The notes below the pieces were generated by a model. That model had not been told where the DNA came from, searched no databases, and saw only the letters and a list, made by a program, of their open reading frames with translations. DNA of 64,000 nucleotides from Taudactylus pleione (taxonomy: Eukaryota; Chordata; Amphibia; Anura; Myobatrachidae): positions 186,001-250,000 of the forward strand of contig JAUIMM010000599.1 of NCBI GenBank assembly GCA_031769625.1, written 5' to 3'. The first letter of the stretch is position 1. Each line of letters begins with the position of its first letter. Both the position numbers and the translations under genes were made by a program. This document shows, in pieces, positions 26,713 to 38,670 of this stretch.

Positions 26713-26888
26713 TGACAGAAGTTGATTTTGGTGCTTAATTTTGACACAGAACTCTCCAGACATAAATTTACCCGTATGGAAAATTCTGTAAGCCCCGGAC
26801 CTTAAAAATCGGCCAAAAATTTTTTTCTTCAAAAATCCCCAAATTCGGCTTAAAACTTTCAGTACACATTAAAAAACATTTGCTGCGG
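26713..26888. repeat. T/B hybrid monomer
   Basis: Starts as T (CCAGACATAAATTT) and ends as B (ATCGGCC, CAGTACACATT, CTGCGG), then is followed by an authentic T. It is the extra monomer that changes the duplication offset from 8441 to 8617 bp. Confidence 0.85.
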
Positions 26889-27768
26889 TGACAGAAGTTG
26901 ATTTTGGTGCTTAATTTTGACACAGAACTCTCCAGACATAAATTTACCCGTATGGAAATTTCTGTAAGCTCCGGACCTTAAAAATCAGCCAAAAAATTTT
27001 TTCTTCAAAAATCCCCAAATTCGGCTTAAAACTTTCAATAAACATTAAAAAACATTTGCTGTGGTGACAGAAGTTGATTTTGGTGCTTAATTTTGACACA
27101 GAACTCTCCAGAAATAAATTTACCCATATGGAAAATTCTGTAAGCCCCGGACCTTAAAAATCAGCCAAAAATGTTTTTCTTCAAAAATCCCCAAATTCGG
27201 CTAAAAACTTTCAATAAACATTAAAAAAACATTTGCTGTGGTGACAGAAGTTGATTTTGGTGCTTAATTTTGACTCAGAACTCTCCAGAAAGATATTTAC
27301 CATTATGAAAAATTCTGTAAGCCCCGGACCTTAAAAATCGACCCAAAATTTTTTTCTTCAAAAATCCCCAAATTCGGCTTAAAACTTTCCGTAAACCTTT
27401 ACAAAGATTTGCTACGGTGACAGAAGTTGATTTTGGTGCTTAATTTTGACACAGATCTCTCCAGAAATAAATTTATCCGTATGGAAAATTCTGTAAGCCC
27501 CGGACCTTAAAAATCGGCCAAAAATTTTTTTCTTCAAAAATCCCCAAATTCGGCTTAAAACTTTCAGTAAACCTTAAAAAACATTTGCTGCGGTGACAGA
27601 AGTTGATTTTGGTGCTTGATTTGACACAGAACTCTCCAGAAATAAATTTACCCGTATGGAAAATTCTGTAAGCCCCGGACCTTAAAAATCAGCCAAAAAT
27701 GTTTTTCTTCAAAAATCCCCAAATTCGGCTTAAAACTTTCAGTAAACCTTAAAAAAGATTTGCTACGG

Positions 27769-27945
27769 TGACTGAAGTTGATTTTGGTGCTTAATTTTGA
27801 CACAGAACTCTCCAGAAATAAATTTACCCATATGGAAAATTCTGTAAGCCCCGGACCTTAAAAATCAGCCAAAAATGTTTTTCTTCAAAAATCCCCAAAT
27901 TCGGCTAAAAACTTTCAATAAACATTAAAAAAACATTTGCTGTGG
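27769..27945. repeat. B/V hybrid monomer
   Basis: It opens TGACTGAAG, as B does after A, then has V's TTTACCCATATGG, AAAAATGTTTTTC and 177-bp tail (CATTAAAAAAACATTTGC). It closes the 704-bp E-F'-A period. Confidence 0.83.
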
Positions 27946-28297
27946 TGACAGAAGTTGATTTTGGTGCTTAATTTTGACTCAGAACTCTCCAGAAAGATAT
28001 TTACCATTATGAAAAATTCTGTAAGCCCCGGACCTTAAAAATCGACCCAAAATTTTTTTCTTCAAAAATCCCCAAATTCGGCTTAAAACTTTCCGTAAAC
28101 CTTTACAAAGATTTGCTACGGTGACAGAAGTTGATTTTGGTGCTTAATTTTGACACAGATCTCTCCAGAAATAAATTTATCCGTATGGAAAATTCTGTAA
28201 GCCCCGGACCTTAAAAATCGGCCAAAAATTTTTTTCTTCAAAAATCCCCAAATTCGGCTTAAAACTTTCAGTAAACCTTAAAAAACATTTGCTGCGG

Positions 28298-30230
28298 TGA
28301 CAGAAGTTGATTTTGGTGCTTGATTTGACACAGAACTCTCCAGAAATAAATTTACCCGTATGGAAAATTCTGTAAGCCCCGGACCTTAAAAATCAGCCAA
28401 AAATGTTTTTCTTCAAAAATCCCCAAATTCGGCTTAAAACTTTCAGTAAACCTTAAAAAAGATTTGCTACGGTGACTGAAGTTGATTTTGGTGCTTAATT
28501 TTGACACAGAACTCTCCAGAAATAAATTTATCCGTATGGAAAATTCTGTAAGCCCCGGACCTTAAAAATCGGCCAAAAATTTTTTTCTTCAAAAATCCCC
28601 AAATTCGGCTTAAAACTTTCAGTACACATTAAAAAACATTTGCTGCGGTGACAGAAGTTGATTTTGGTGCTTAATTTTGACACAGAACTCTCCAGAAATA
28701 ATTTACCCGTATGAAAAATTCTGTAAGCCCCGGACCTTAAAAATCGGCCAAAAATTTTTTTCTTCAAAAATCCCCAAATTCGGCTTAAAACTTTCAGTAA
28801 AGCTTAAAAAACATTTGCTACGGTGACAGAAGTTGATATTGGTGCTTAATTTTGACACAGAACTCTCCAGAAATAAATTTACCCATATGAAAAATTCTGT
28901 AAGCCCCGGACCTTAAAAATAGGCCAAAAATTTTTTTCTTCAAAAATCCCCAAATTCAGCTTAAAACTTTCAGTAAACCTTAAAAAGATTTGCTACGGTG
29001 ACAGAAGTTGATTTTGGTGCTTAATTTTGACTCAGAACTCTCCAGAAAGATATTTACCATTATGAAAAATTCTGTAAGCCCCGGACCTTAAAAATCGACC
29101 CAAAATTTTTTTCTTCAAAAATCCCCAAATTCGGCTTAAAACTTTCCGTAAACCTTAACAAAGATTTGCTACGGTGACAGAAGTTGATTTTGGTGCTTAA
29201 TTTTGACACAGATCTCTCCAGAAATAAATTTATCCGTATGGAAAATTCTGTATGCCCCGGACCTTAAAAATCGGCCAAAAATTTTTTTCTTCAATAATAC
29301 CCAAATTCGGCTTAAAACTTTCAGTAAACCTTAAAAAACATTTGCTGCGGTGACAGAAGTTGATTTTGGTGCTTGATTTGACACAGAACTCTCCAGAAAT
29401 AAATTTACCCGTATGGAAAATTCTGTAAGCCCCGGACCTTAAAAATCAGCCAAAAATGTTTTTCTTCAAAAATCCCCAAATTCGGCTTAAAACTTTCAGT
29501 AAACCTTAAAAAAGATTTGCTACGGTGACTGAAGTTGATTTTGGTGCTTAATTTTGCCTCAGAACTCTCCAGAAATAAATTTGACCGTATGAAAAATTCT
29601 GTAAGCCCCGGACCTTAAAAATCGTCCAAAAATTTTTTTCTTCAAAAATCCCCAAATTCGGCTTAAAACTTTCAGTAAACCTTAAAAAACATTTGCTACG
29701 GTGACAGAAGTTGATTTTGGTGCTTAATTTTGACACAGAACTCTCCAGAAATAAATTTATCCGTATGGAAAATTCTGTAAGCCCCGGACCTTAAAAATCG
29801 GCCAAAAATTTTTTTCTTCAAAAATCCCCAAATTCGGCTTAAAACTTTCAGTACACATTAAAAAACATTTGCTGCGGTGACAGAAGTTGATTTTGGTGCT
29901 TAATTTTGACACAGAACTCTCCAGACATAAATTTACCCGTATGGAAATTTCTGTAAGCTCCGAACCTTAAAAATCAGCCAAAAATTTTTTTCTTCAAAAA
30001 TCCCCAAATTCGGCTTAAAACTTTCAATAAACATTAAAAAACATTTGCTGTGGTGACAGAAGTTGATTTTGGTGCTTAATTTTGACACAGAACTCTCCAG
30101 AAATAAATTTACCCATATGGAAAATTCTGTAAGCCCCGGACCTTAAAAATCAGCCAAAAATGTTTTTCTTCAAAAATCCCCAAATTCGGCTAAAAACTTT
30201 CAATAAACATTAAAAAAACATTTGCTGTGG
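28298..30230. repeat. 11-monomer segment A B C D E F A G B T V
   Basis: The first eight monomers repeat the start of the 14-mer of the left end, and the last three (B T V) repeat the order seen at 18096-18624. The T monomer (29878) has a private AGCTCCGAACC. This is the last clear occurrence of the A-B-C-D-E-F cassette in the window; nothing of that type is seen to its right. Confidence 0.86.
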
Positions 30231-33200
30231 TGACAGAAGTTGATTTTGGTGCTTAATTTTGACACAGAACTCTCCAGAAATAAATTTACCCGTATGAAAA
30301 ATTCTGTAAGCCCCGGACCTTTTAAATCGGCCAAAAAATTTTTTCTTCAATAATCCCCAAATTCGGCTTAAAACTTTAAGTAAACCTTAAAAAAGATTTA
30401 CTACGGTGACTGAAGTTGATTTTGGTGCTTAATTTTGCCTCGGAACTCTCCAGAAATAAATTTGACCGTATGAAAAATTCTGTAAGCCCCGGACCTTAAA
30501 AATCGGCCAAAAATTTTTTTCTTCAAAAATCCCCAAATTTGGCTTAAAACTTTCAGTAAACCTTAAAAAAGATTTGCTGTGGTGACAGAAGTTGATTTTG
30601 GTGCTTAATTTTGACTCAGAACTCTCCAGAAATAAATGTACCCATATGAAAAATTCTGTAGGCCCCGGACCTTAAAAATCGGCCAAAAATTTTTTTCTTC
30701 AAAAATCCCCAAATTCGGCTTAAAACTTTCAATAAACATTAAAAAACATTTGCTGTGGTGACAGAAGTTGATTTTGGTGCTTAATTTTGACACAGAACTC
30801 TCCAGAATTACATTTACCCATATGGAAAATTCTGTAAGCCCCGGACCTTAAAAATCGGCGCAAAATTTTTTTCTTCAAAAATCCCCAAATTCGGCTTAAA
30901 ACTTTCAGTAAACTTTAAAAAAGATTTGCTGTGGTGACAGAAGTTGATTTTGGTGCTTAATTTTGACTCAGAACTCTCCATAAATAAATTTGACCGTATG
31001 AAAAATTCTGTAAGCCCCGGACCTTAAAAATCGGCCCAAAATTTTTTTCTTCAAAAATCCCCAAATTCGGCTTAAAACTTTCAGTAAACCTTAAAAAACA
31101 TTTGCTGCGGTGACAGAAGTTGATTTTGGTGCTTAATTTTGACACAGAACTCTCCAGAAATAAATTTACCCGTATGGAAAATCCTGTAAGCCCCGGACCT
31201 TAAAAATCAGCCAAAAATGTTTTTCTTCAAAAATCCCCAAATTCGGCTAAAAACTTTCAATAAACATTAAAAAAACATTTGCTGTGGTGACAGAAGTTGA
31301 TTTTGGTGCTTAATTTTGACACAGAACTCTCCAGAATTACATTTACCCATATGCAAAATTCTGTAAGCCCTGGACCTTAAAAATTGGACAAAAATTTCTT
31401 CAAAAAACCCCAAATTCGGCTTAAAACTTTCAGTAAACCGTAAAAAAGATTTGCTACGGTGACAGAAGTTGATTTTGGTGCTTAATTTTGACACAGAACT
31501 CTCCAGAAATAAATTAACCCGTATGAAAAATTCTGTAAGCCCCAGACCTTAAAAATCAACCAAAAATTTTTTTCTTCAATAATCCCCAAATTCGGCTTAA
31601 AACTTTCAGTAAACCTTAAAAAAGATTTGCTACGGTGACAGAAGTTGATTTTGGTGCTTAATTTTGGCTCAGAACTCTCCAGAAATAAATTTACCCATAT
31701 GAAAAATTCTGTAAGCCCCGGACCTTAAAAATCGGCCAAAAATTTTTTTCTTCAAAAATCCCCAAATTCGGCTTAAAACTTTCAGTAAACCTTAAAAAAG
31801 ATTTGCTACGGTGACTGAAGTTGATTTTGGTGCTTAATTTTGCCTCGGAACTCTCCAGAAATAAATTTGACCATATGAAAAATTCTGTAAGCCCCGGACC
31901 TTAAAAATCGGCCAAAATTTTTTTTCTTCAAAAATCCCCAAATTCGGCTTAAAACTTTCAGTAAACCTTAAAAAAGATTTGCTGTGGTGACAGAAGTTGA
32001 TTTTGGTGCTTAATTTTGACTCAGAACTCTCCAGAAATAAATTTACCCGTATGAAAAATTCTGTAGGCCACGGACCTTAAAAATCGGCCAAAAAATTTTT
32101 TCTTCAAAAATCCCCAAATGCGGCTTAAAACCTTCAGTAAACCTTAAAAAGATTTGCTACGGTGACAGAAGTTGATTTTGGTGCTTAATTTTGACACAGA
32201 ACTCTCCAGAAATAAATTTACCTGTATGAAAAATTCTGTAAGCCCCGGACATTTAAAATCGGCCAAAAAATTTTTTCTTCAAAAATCCCCAAATTCGGCT
32301 TAAAACTTTCAGTAAACCTTAAAAAAGATTTGCTGTGGTGACAGAAGTTGATTTTGGTGCTTAATTTTGACTCAGAACTCTCCAGAAATAAATTTGACCG
32401 TATGAAAAATTCTGTAAGCCCCGGACCTTAAAAATCGGCCAAAAATTTTTACTTCAAAAATCCCCAAATTCAGCTTAAAACTTTCAGTAAACCTTAAAAA
32501 GATTTGCTACGGTGACAGAAGTTGATTTTGGTGCTTAATTTTGACTCAGAACTCTCCAGAAATAAATTTACCCGTATGAAAAATTCTGTAAGCCCCGGAC
32601 CTTAAAAATCGGCCAAAATATTTTTTCTTCAAAATTCCCCAAATTCGGCTTAAAACTTTCCGTAAACCTTAACAAAGATTTGCTACGGTGACAGAAGTTG
32701 ATTTTGGTGCTTAATTTTGACTCAGAACTCTCCAGAAAGATATTTACCCGTATGAAAAATTCTGTAAGCCCCGGACCTTAAAAATCAGCCAAAAATTTTT
32801 TTCTTCAAAAATCCCCAAATTCGGCTTAAAACTTTCCGTAAACCTTAACAAAGATTTGCTACGGTGACTGAAGTTGATTTTGGTGCTTAATTTTGCCTCG
32901 GAACTCTCCAGAAATAAATATGACCGTATGAACAATTCTGTAAGCCCCGGACCTTAAAAATAGGGCAAAAATGTTTTTCTTCAAAAATCCCCAAATTCGG
33001 CTTAAAACTTTCAATAAACATTAAAAAACATTTGCTGTGGTGACAGAAGTTGATTTTGGTGCTTAATTTTGACACAGAACTCTCCAGAAATACATTTACC
33101 CATATGGAAAATTCTGTAAGCCCCGGACCTTAAAAATTGGCCTAAAATTTTTTTCTTCAAAAAACCCCAAATTCGGCTTAAAACTTTCAGTAAACCTTAA

Positions 33201-33743
33201 AAAAGATTTGCTATGGTGACAGAAGTTGATTTTGGTGCTTAATTTTGACACAGAACTCTCCAGAAATAAATTTATCCGTATGGAAAATTCTGTAAGCCCC
33301 GGACCTTAAAAATCAGCCAAAAATGTTTTTCTTCAAAAATCTTCAAATTCGGCTAAAAACTTTCAATAAACATTAAAAAAACATTTGCTGTGGTGACAGA
33401 AGTTGATTTTGGTGCTTAATTTTGACAGAACTCTCCAGAATGAAATTTACCCGTATGAAAAATTCTGTAAGCCCCGGACCTTAAAAATCGGCCAAAAATT
33501 TTTTTCTTCAATAATCCCCAAATTCGGCTTAAAACTTTCAGTAAACCTTAAAAAAGATTTGCTACGGTGACTGAAGTTGATTTTGGTGCTTAATTTTGCC
33601 TCGGAACTCTCCAGAAATAAATTTATCCATATGGAAAATTCTGTAAGCCCCGGACCTTAAAAATCAGCCAAAAATGTTTTTCTTCAAAAATCCCCAAATT
33701 CGGCTTAAAACTTTCAATAAACATTAAAAAACATTTGCTGTGG
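30231..33743. repeat. Irregular, divergent monomer stretch without a clear HOR
   Basis: Twenty monomers, most carrying singular changes not repeated elsewhere: ATTTACTACGG (30.4 kb), ATTTGGC (30.5 kb), CTCCATAAAT (31.0 kb), a 172-bp monomer at 31288-31459, TTTTGGCTCAG (31.7 kb), AAATGCGGC with ACCTTCAG (32.1 kb) and GGACATTTAAAATC (32.2 kb). Type order does not repeat at a fixed period. It sits exactly between the A-F-based left half and the Y/Z/P5-based right half. Inferred: an older, less homogenised boundary between HOR domains. Confidence 0.8.
31288..31459. repeat. Shortest monomer in the window (172 bp)
   Basis: It begins as an R-type monomer (GAATTACATTT, ATGCAAAATTC) but has lost bases in the A5T7 block: TTGGACAAAAATTTCTTC in place of the usual run. 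It also carries CCGTAAAAAAG. No other monomer is this short. Confidence 0.85.
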
Positions 33744-35679
33744 TGACAGAAGTTGATTTTGGTGCTTAATTTTGACACAGAACTCTCCAGAAATACATTT
33801 ACCCATATGGAAAATTCTGTAAGCCCCGGACCTTAAAAATTGGCCTAAAATTTTTTTCTTCAAAAAACCCCAAATTCGGCTTAAAACTTTCAGTAAACCT
33901 TAAAAAAGATTTGCTACGGTGACTGAAGTTGATTTTGGTGCTTAATTTTGCCTCGGAACTCTCCAGAAATAAATTTGACCGTATGAAAAATTCTGTAAGC
34001 CCCGGACCTTAAAAATCGGCCAAAAATTTTTTTCTTCAAAAATCTCCAAATTCGGCTTAAAACTTTCAGTAAACCTTAAAAAAGATTTGCTGTGGTGACA
34101 GAAGTTGATTTTGGTGCTTAATTTTGACTCAGAACTCTCCAGAAATAAATGTACCCGTATGAAAAATTCTGTAGGCCCCGGACCTTAAAAATCAGCCAAA
34201 AATGTTTTTCTTCAAAAATCCCCAAATTCGGCTAAAAACTTTCAATAAACATTAAAAAAACATTTGCTGTGGTGAAAGAAGTTGATTTTGGTGCTTAATT
34301 TTGACACAGAACTCTCCAGAAATAAATTTACCCATATGAAAAATTCTGTAAGCCCCGGACCTTAAAAATCGGCCAAAAATTTTTTTCTTCAAAAATCCCC
34401 AAATTCGGCTTAAAACTTTCAGTAAACCTTAAAAAAGATTTGCTACGGTGACAGAAGTTGATTTTGGTGCTTAATTTTGACACAGAACTCTCCAGAAATA
34501 AATTTACCCGTATGAAAAATTCTGTAAGCCCCGGACCTTAAAAATCGGCCAAAAATTGTTTTCTTCAAAAATCCCCAAATTCGGCTTAAAACTTTCAGTA
34601 AACCTTAAAAAAGATTTGCTACGGTGACAGAAGTTGATTTTGGTGCTTAATTTTGACTCAGAACTCTCCAGAAAGAAATTTACCGGTATGAAAAATTCTG
34701 TAAGCCCCGGACCTTAAAAATCGGCCCAAAATTTTTTTCTTCAAAAATCCCCAAATTCGGCTTAAAACTTTCAGTAAACCTTAAAAAAGATTTGCTATGG
34801 TGACAGAAGTTGATTTTGGTGCTTAATTTTGACACAGAACTCTCCAGAAATAAATTTATCCGTATGGAAAATTCTGTAAGCCCCGGACCTTAAAAATCAG
34901 CCAAAAATGTTTTTCTTCAAAAATCTTCAAATTCGGCTAAAAACTTTCAATAAACATTAAAAAAACATTTGCTGTGGTGACAGAAGTTGATTTTGGTGCT
35001 TAATTTTGACAGAACTCTACAGAATGACATTTACCCGTATGAAAAATTCTGTAAGCCCCGGACCTTAAAAATCAGCCCAAAATTTTTTTCTTCAAAAATC
35101 CCCAAATTCGGCTTAAAACTTTCAGTAAACCTTAAAAAAGATTTGCTGTGGTGACATAAGTTGATTTTGGTGCTTAATTTTGACACAGAACTCTCCAGAA
35201 ATAAATTTACCCATATGAAAAATTCTGTAAGCCCCGGACCTTTTAAATCGGCCAAAAAATTTTTTCTTCAATAATCCCCAAATTCGGCTTAAAACTTTCA
35301 GTAAACCTTAAAAAAGATTTGCTACGGTGACTGAAGTTGATTTTGGTGCTTAATTTTGCCTCGGAACTCTCCAGAAATAAATTTGACCGTATGAAAAATT
35401 CTGTAAGCCCCGGACCTTAAAAATCGGCCAAAAATTTTTTTCTTCAAAAATCCCCAAATTCGGCTTAAAACTTTCAGTAAACCTTAAAAAAGATTTGCTG
35501 TGGTGACAGAAGTTGATTTTGGTGCTTAATTTTGACTCAGAAATCTCCAGAAATAAATGTACCCGTATGAAAAATTCTGTAGGCCCCGGACCTTAAAAAT
35601 CAGCCCAAAATTTTTTTCTTCAAAAATCCCCAAATTCGGCTTAAAACTTTCAGTAAACCTTAAAAAAGATTTGCTGTGG
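33744..35679. repeat. 11-monomer block Y P3 W2 a b c Z d e P3 W3 (reused four times)
   Basis: Marks: Y has GAAATACATTT and TTGGCCTAAAA; P3 has TGACTGAAG with ATCTCCAAATTC (first copy); W2 has AAATGTACCCG and CTGTAGGCC, 177 bp; 'a' opens TGAAAGAAG; 'c' has TTTACCGGTATG; Z has AAATCTTCAAATTC, 177 bp; 'd' has TTTTGACAGAACTCTACAG, 174 bp; 'e' opens TGACATAAG; W3 has CAGAAATCTCC. The same eleven monomers in the same order occur at 43245-45180, 47642-49577 and 56084-58019. Confidence 0.88.
34449..34624. repeat. Near-consensus 176-bp monomer (reference copy)
   Basis: This copy matches the majority base nearly everywhere, apart from a G inside the T-run after AAAAATT. Numbering from its first T: the diagnostic region is 44-70 (around CCAGAAATAAATTTACCCG and TATGAAAA); a GC-rich patch GCCCCGGACC lies at 80-89; an A5T7 block at 103-114; and ATTCGGCTTAAAAC at 131-144. 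CpGs are at 61, 84, 98, 134 and 174. The ten-mer ACCTTAAAAA occurs twice, at 87-96 and 154-163, and CTTAAAA a third time at 137-143, a hint of older internal duplication. A-tracts cluster in the second half with uneven 9-19 bp spacing. About 60 of 176 bases are G or C. Length 176 is not a multiple of 3, so any reading frame changes in every successive monomer. Confidence 0.9.
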
Positions 35680-38670
35680 TGACAGAAGTTGATTTTGGTG
35701 CTTAATTTTGACACAGAACTCTCCAGAAATAAATTTACCCGTATGAAAAATTCTGTAAGCCCCGGACCTTTTAAATCGGCCAAAAAATTTTTTCTTCAAT
35801 AATCCCCAAATTCGGCTTTAAACTTTCAGTAAACCTTAAAAAAGATTTGCTACGGTGACTGAAGTTGATTTTGGTGCTTAATTTTGCCTCGGAACTCTCC
35901 AGAAATAAATTTGACCGTATGAAAAATTCTGTAAGCCCCGGACCTTAAAAATCGGCCAAAAATTTTTTTCTTCAAAAATCCCCAAATTCGGCTTAAATCT
36001 TTCAGTAAACCTTAAAAAAGATTTGATGTGGTGACAGAAGTTGATTTTGGTGCTTAATTTTGACACAGAACTCTCCAGAAATAAATTTGACCGTATGAAA
36101 AATTCTGTAAGCCCCGGACCTTAAAAATCAGCCAAAAATGTTTTTCTTCAAAAATCCCCAAATTCGGCTAAAAACTTTCAATAAACATTAAAAAAACATT
36201 TGCTGTGGTGACAGAAGTTGATTTTGGTGCTTAATTTTGACACAGAACTCTCCAGAATTACATTTACCCATATGCAAAATTCTGTAAGCCCCGGACCTTA
36301 AAAATTGGCCAAAAATTTTTTTCTTAAAAAAACCCCAAATTCGGCTTAAAACTTTCAGTAAACCGTAAAAAAGATTTGCTACGGTGACAGAAGTTGATTT
36401 TGGTGCTTAATTTTGACACAGAACTCTCCAGAAATAAATTTACCCGTATGAAAAATTCTGTAAGCCCCGGACCTTAAAAATCAACCAAAAATTTTTTTCT
36501 TCAATAATCCCCAAATTCGGCTTAAAACTTTCAGTAAACCTTAAAAAAGATTTGCTACGGTGACAGAAGTTGATTTTGGTGCTTAATTTTGACACAGAAC
36601 TCTCCAGAAATAAATTTACCCGTATGGAAAATTCTGTAAGCCCCGGACCTTAAAAATCAGCCAAAAATGTTTTTCTTCAATAATCCCCAAATTCAGCTTA
36701 AAACTTTCAGTAAACCTTAAAAAAGATTTGCTACGGTGACAGAAGTTGATTTTGGTGCTTAATTTTGACTCAGAACTCTCCAGAAATAAATTTACCCGTA
36801 TGAAAAATTCTGTAAGCCCCGGACCTTAAAAATCGGCCAAAAAATTTTTTCTTCAAAATTCCCCAAATTCGGCTTAAAACTTTCAGTAAACCTTAAAAAA
36901 CATTTGCTACGGTGACAGAAGTTGATTTTGGTGCTTAATTTTGACACAGAACTCTCCAGAAATAAATTTACCCATATGAAAAATTCTGTAAGCCCCGGAC
37001 CTTAAAAATAGGCCAAAAATTTTTACTTCAAAAATCCCCAAATTCAGCTTAAAACTTTCAGTAAACCTTAAAAAGATTTGCTACGGTGACAGAAGTTGAT
37101 TTTGGTGCTTAATTTTGACTCAGAACTCTCCAGAAAGATATTTACCCATATGAAAAATTCTGTAAGCCCCGGACCTTAAAAATCAGCCAAAAATTTTTTT
37201 CTTCAAAAATCCCCAAATTCGGCTTAAAACTTTCCGTAAACCTTAACAAAGATTTGCTACGGTGACAGAAGTTGATTTTGGTGCTTAATTTTGACACAGA
37301 ACTCTCCAGAAATAAATTTATCCGTATGGAAAATTCTGTAAGCCCTGGACCTTAAAAATCAGCAAAATTTTTTTTTCTTCAAAAATCCCCAAATTCGGCT
37401 AAAAACTTTCTATAAACATTAAAAAACATTTGCTGTGGTGACAGAAGTTGATTTTGGTGCTTAATTTTGACACAGAACTCTCCAGAAATAAATTTACCCG
37501 TATGAAAAATTCTGTAAGCCCCGGACCTTTTAAATCGGCCAAAAATTTCTTTCTTCAATAATCCCCAAATTCGGCTTAAAACTTTCAGTAAACCTTAAAA
37601 AAGATTTGCTACGGTGACTGAAGTTGATTTTGGTGCTTAATTTTGCCTCGGAACTCTCCAGAAATAAATATGACCGTATGAACAATTCTGTAAGCCCCGG
37701 ACCTTAAAAATCGGGCAAAAAATTTTTTCTTCAAAAATCCCCAAATTCGGCTTAAAACTTTCAGTAAACCTTAAAAAACATTTGCTACGGTGACAGAAGT
37801 TGATTTTGGTGCTTAATTTTGACACAGAACTCTCCAGAAATAAATTTATCCGTATGGAAAATTCTGTAAGCCCCGGACCTTAAAAATCAGCCAAAAATGT
37901 TTTTCTTCAAAAATCCCCAAATTCGGCTTAAAACTTTCAATAAACATTAAAAAACATTTGCTGTGGTGACAGAAGTTGATTTTGGTGCTTAATTTTGACA
38001 CAGAACTCTCCAGAATTACATTTACCCATATGCAAAATTCTGTAAGCCCCGGACCTTAAAAATTGGCCAAAAATTTTTTTCTTCAAAAAACCCCAAATTC
38101 GGCTTAAAACTTTCAGTAAACCGTAAAAAAGTTTTGCTACGGTGACAGAAGTTGATTTTGGTGCTTAATTTTGACACAGAACTCTCCAGAAATAAATTTA
38201 CCCGTATGAAAAATTCTGTAAGCCCCGGACCTTAAAAATCAACCAAAAATTTTTTTCTTCAAAAATCCCCAAATTCGGCTTAAAACTTTCAGTAAACCTT
38301 AAAAAAGATTTGCTATGGTGACAGAAGTTGATTTTGGTGCTTAATTTTGACACAGAACTCTCCAGAAATAAATTTACCCGTATGGAAAATTCTGTAAGCC
38401 CCGGACCTTAAAAATCAGCCAAAAATGTTTTTCTTCAATAATCCCCAAATTCGGCTTAAAACTTTCAGTAAACCTTAAAAAAGATTTGCTACGGTGACAG
38501 AAGTTGATTTTGGTGCTTAATTTTGACTCAGAACTCTCCAGAAATAAATTTACCCGTATGAAAATTTCTGTAAGCCCCGGACCTTAAAAATCGGCCAAAA
38601 AATTTTTTCTTCAAAATTCCCCAAATTCGGCTTAAAACTTTCAGTAAACCTTAAAAAACATTTGCTACGG
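35680..38670. repeat. 17-mer HOR, copy 1 (2991 bp)
   Basis: Seventeen monomers: an O-type (CCTTTTAAATC, CGGCTTTAAAC), a P-type (TTAAATCTTTCAG, GATTTGATGTGG), an ATCAGCC monomer of 177 bp, then R H I J' L M N O P Q' R H' I J''. R-type copies end in CCGTAAAAAAG, and J'' has TATGAAAATTTCTG. The J' L M N O P core is shared with the 10.7-15.9 kb region, which links the two halves of the window. The same 17 monomers recur at 38671 and again at 58020. Confidence 0.9.

Larger units (their letters stand above)
26713..28297. repeat. Short-period expansion: T/B, T V E F' A (B/V) E F' A-type 4-mer
   Basis: The monomer at 26713 starts as T (CCAGACATAAATTT) and ends as B (CACATT, CTGCGG), and is followed by a normal T. 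That is a one-monomer insertion relative to the copy at 18272. E F' A plus V (or a B/V hybrid) then recurs with a 704-bp period: E at 27242 and again at 27946. Both E copies keep the private CCTTTACAAAG. This is the shortest HOR period in the window. Confidence 0.84.

Noticed and set aside
34449..34624. CENP-B box candidates (ATTCGGCTTAAAAC region at 131-147 and CCCGTAT region at 58-74 of the monomer)
   Set aside because: Against the canonical core (TTCG, A, CGGG at fixed spacing) each site matches only five of nine essential bases. One has the TTCG half, the other the CCCG half, and neither has both. Half-sites of this size are expected by chance.
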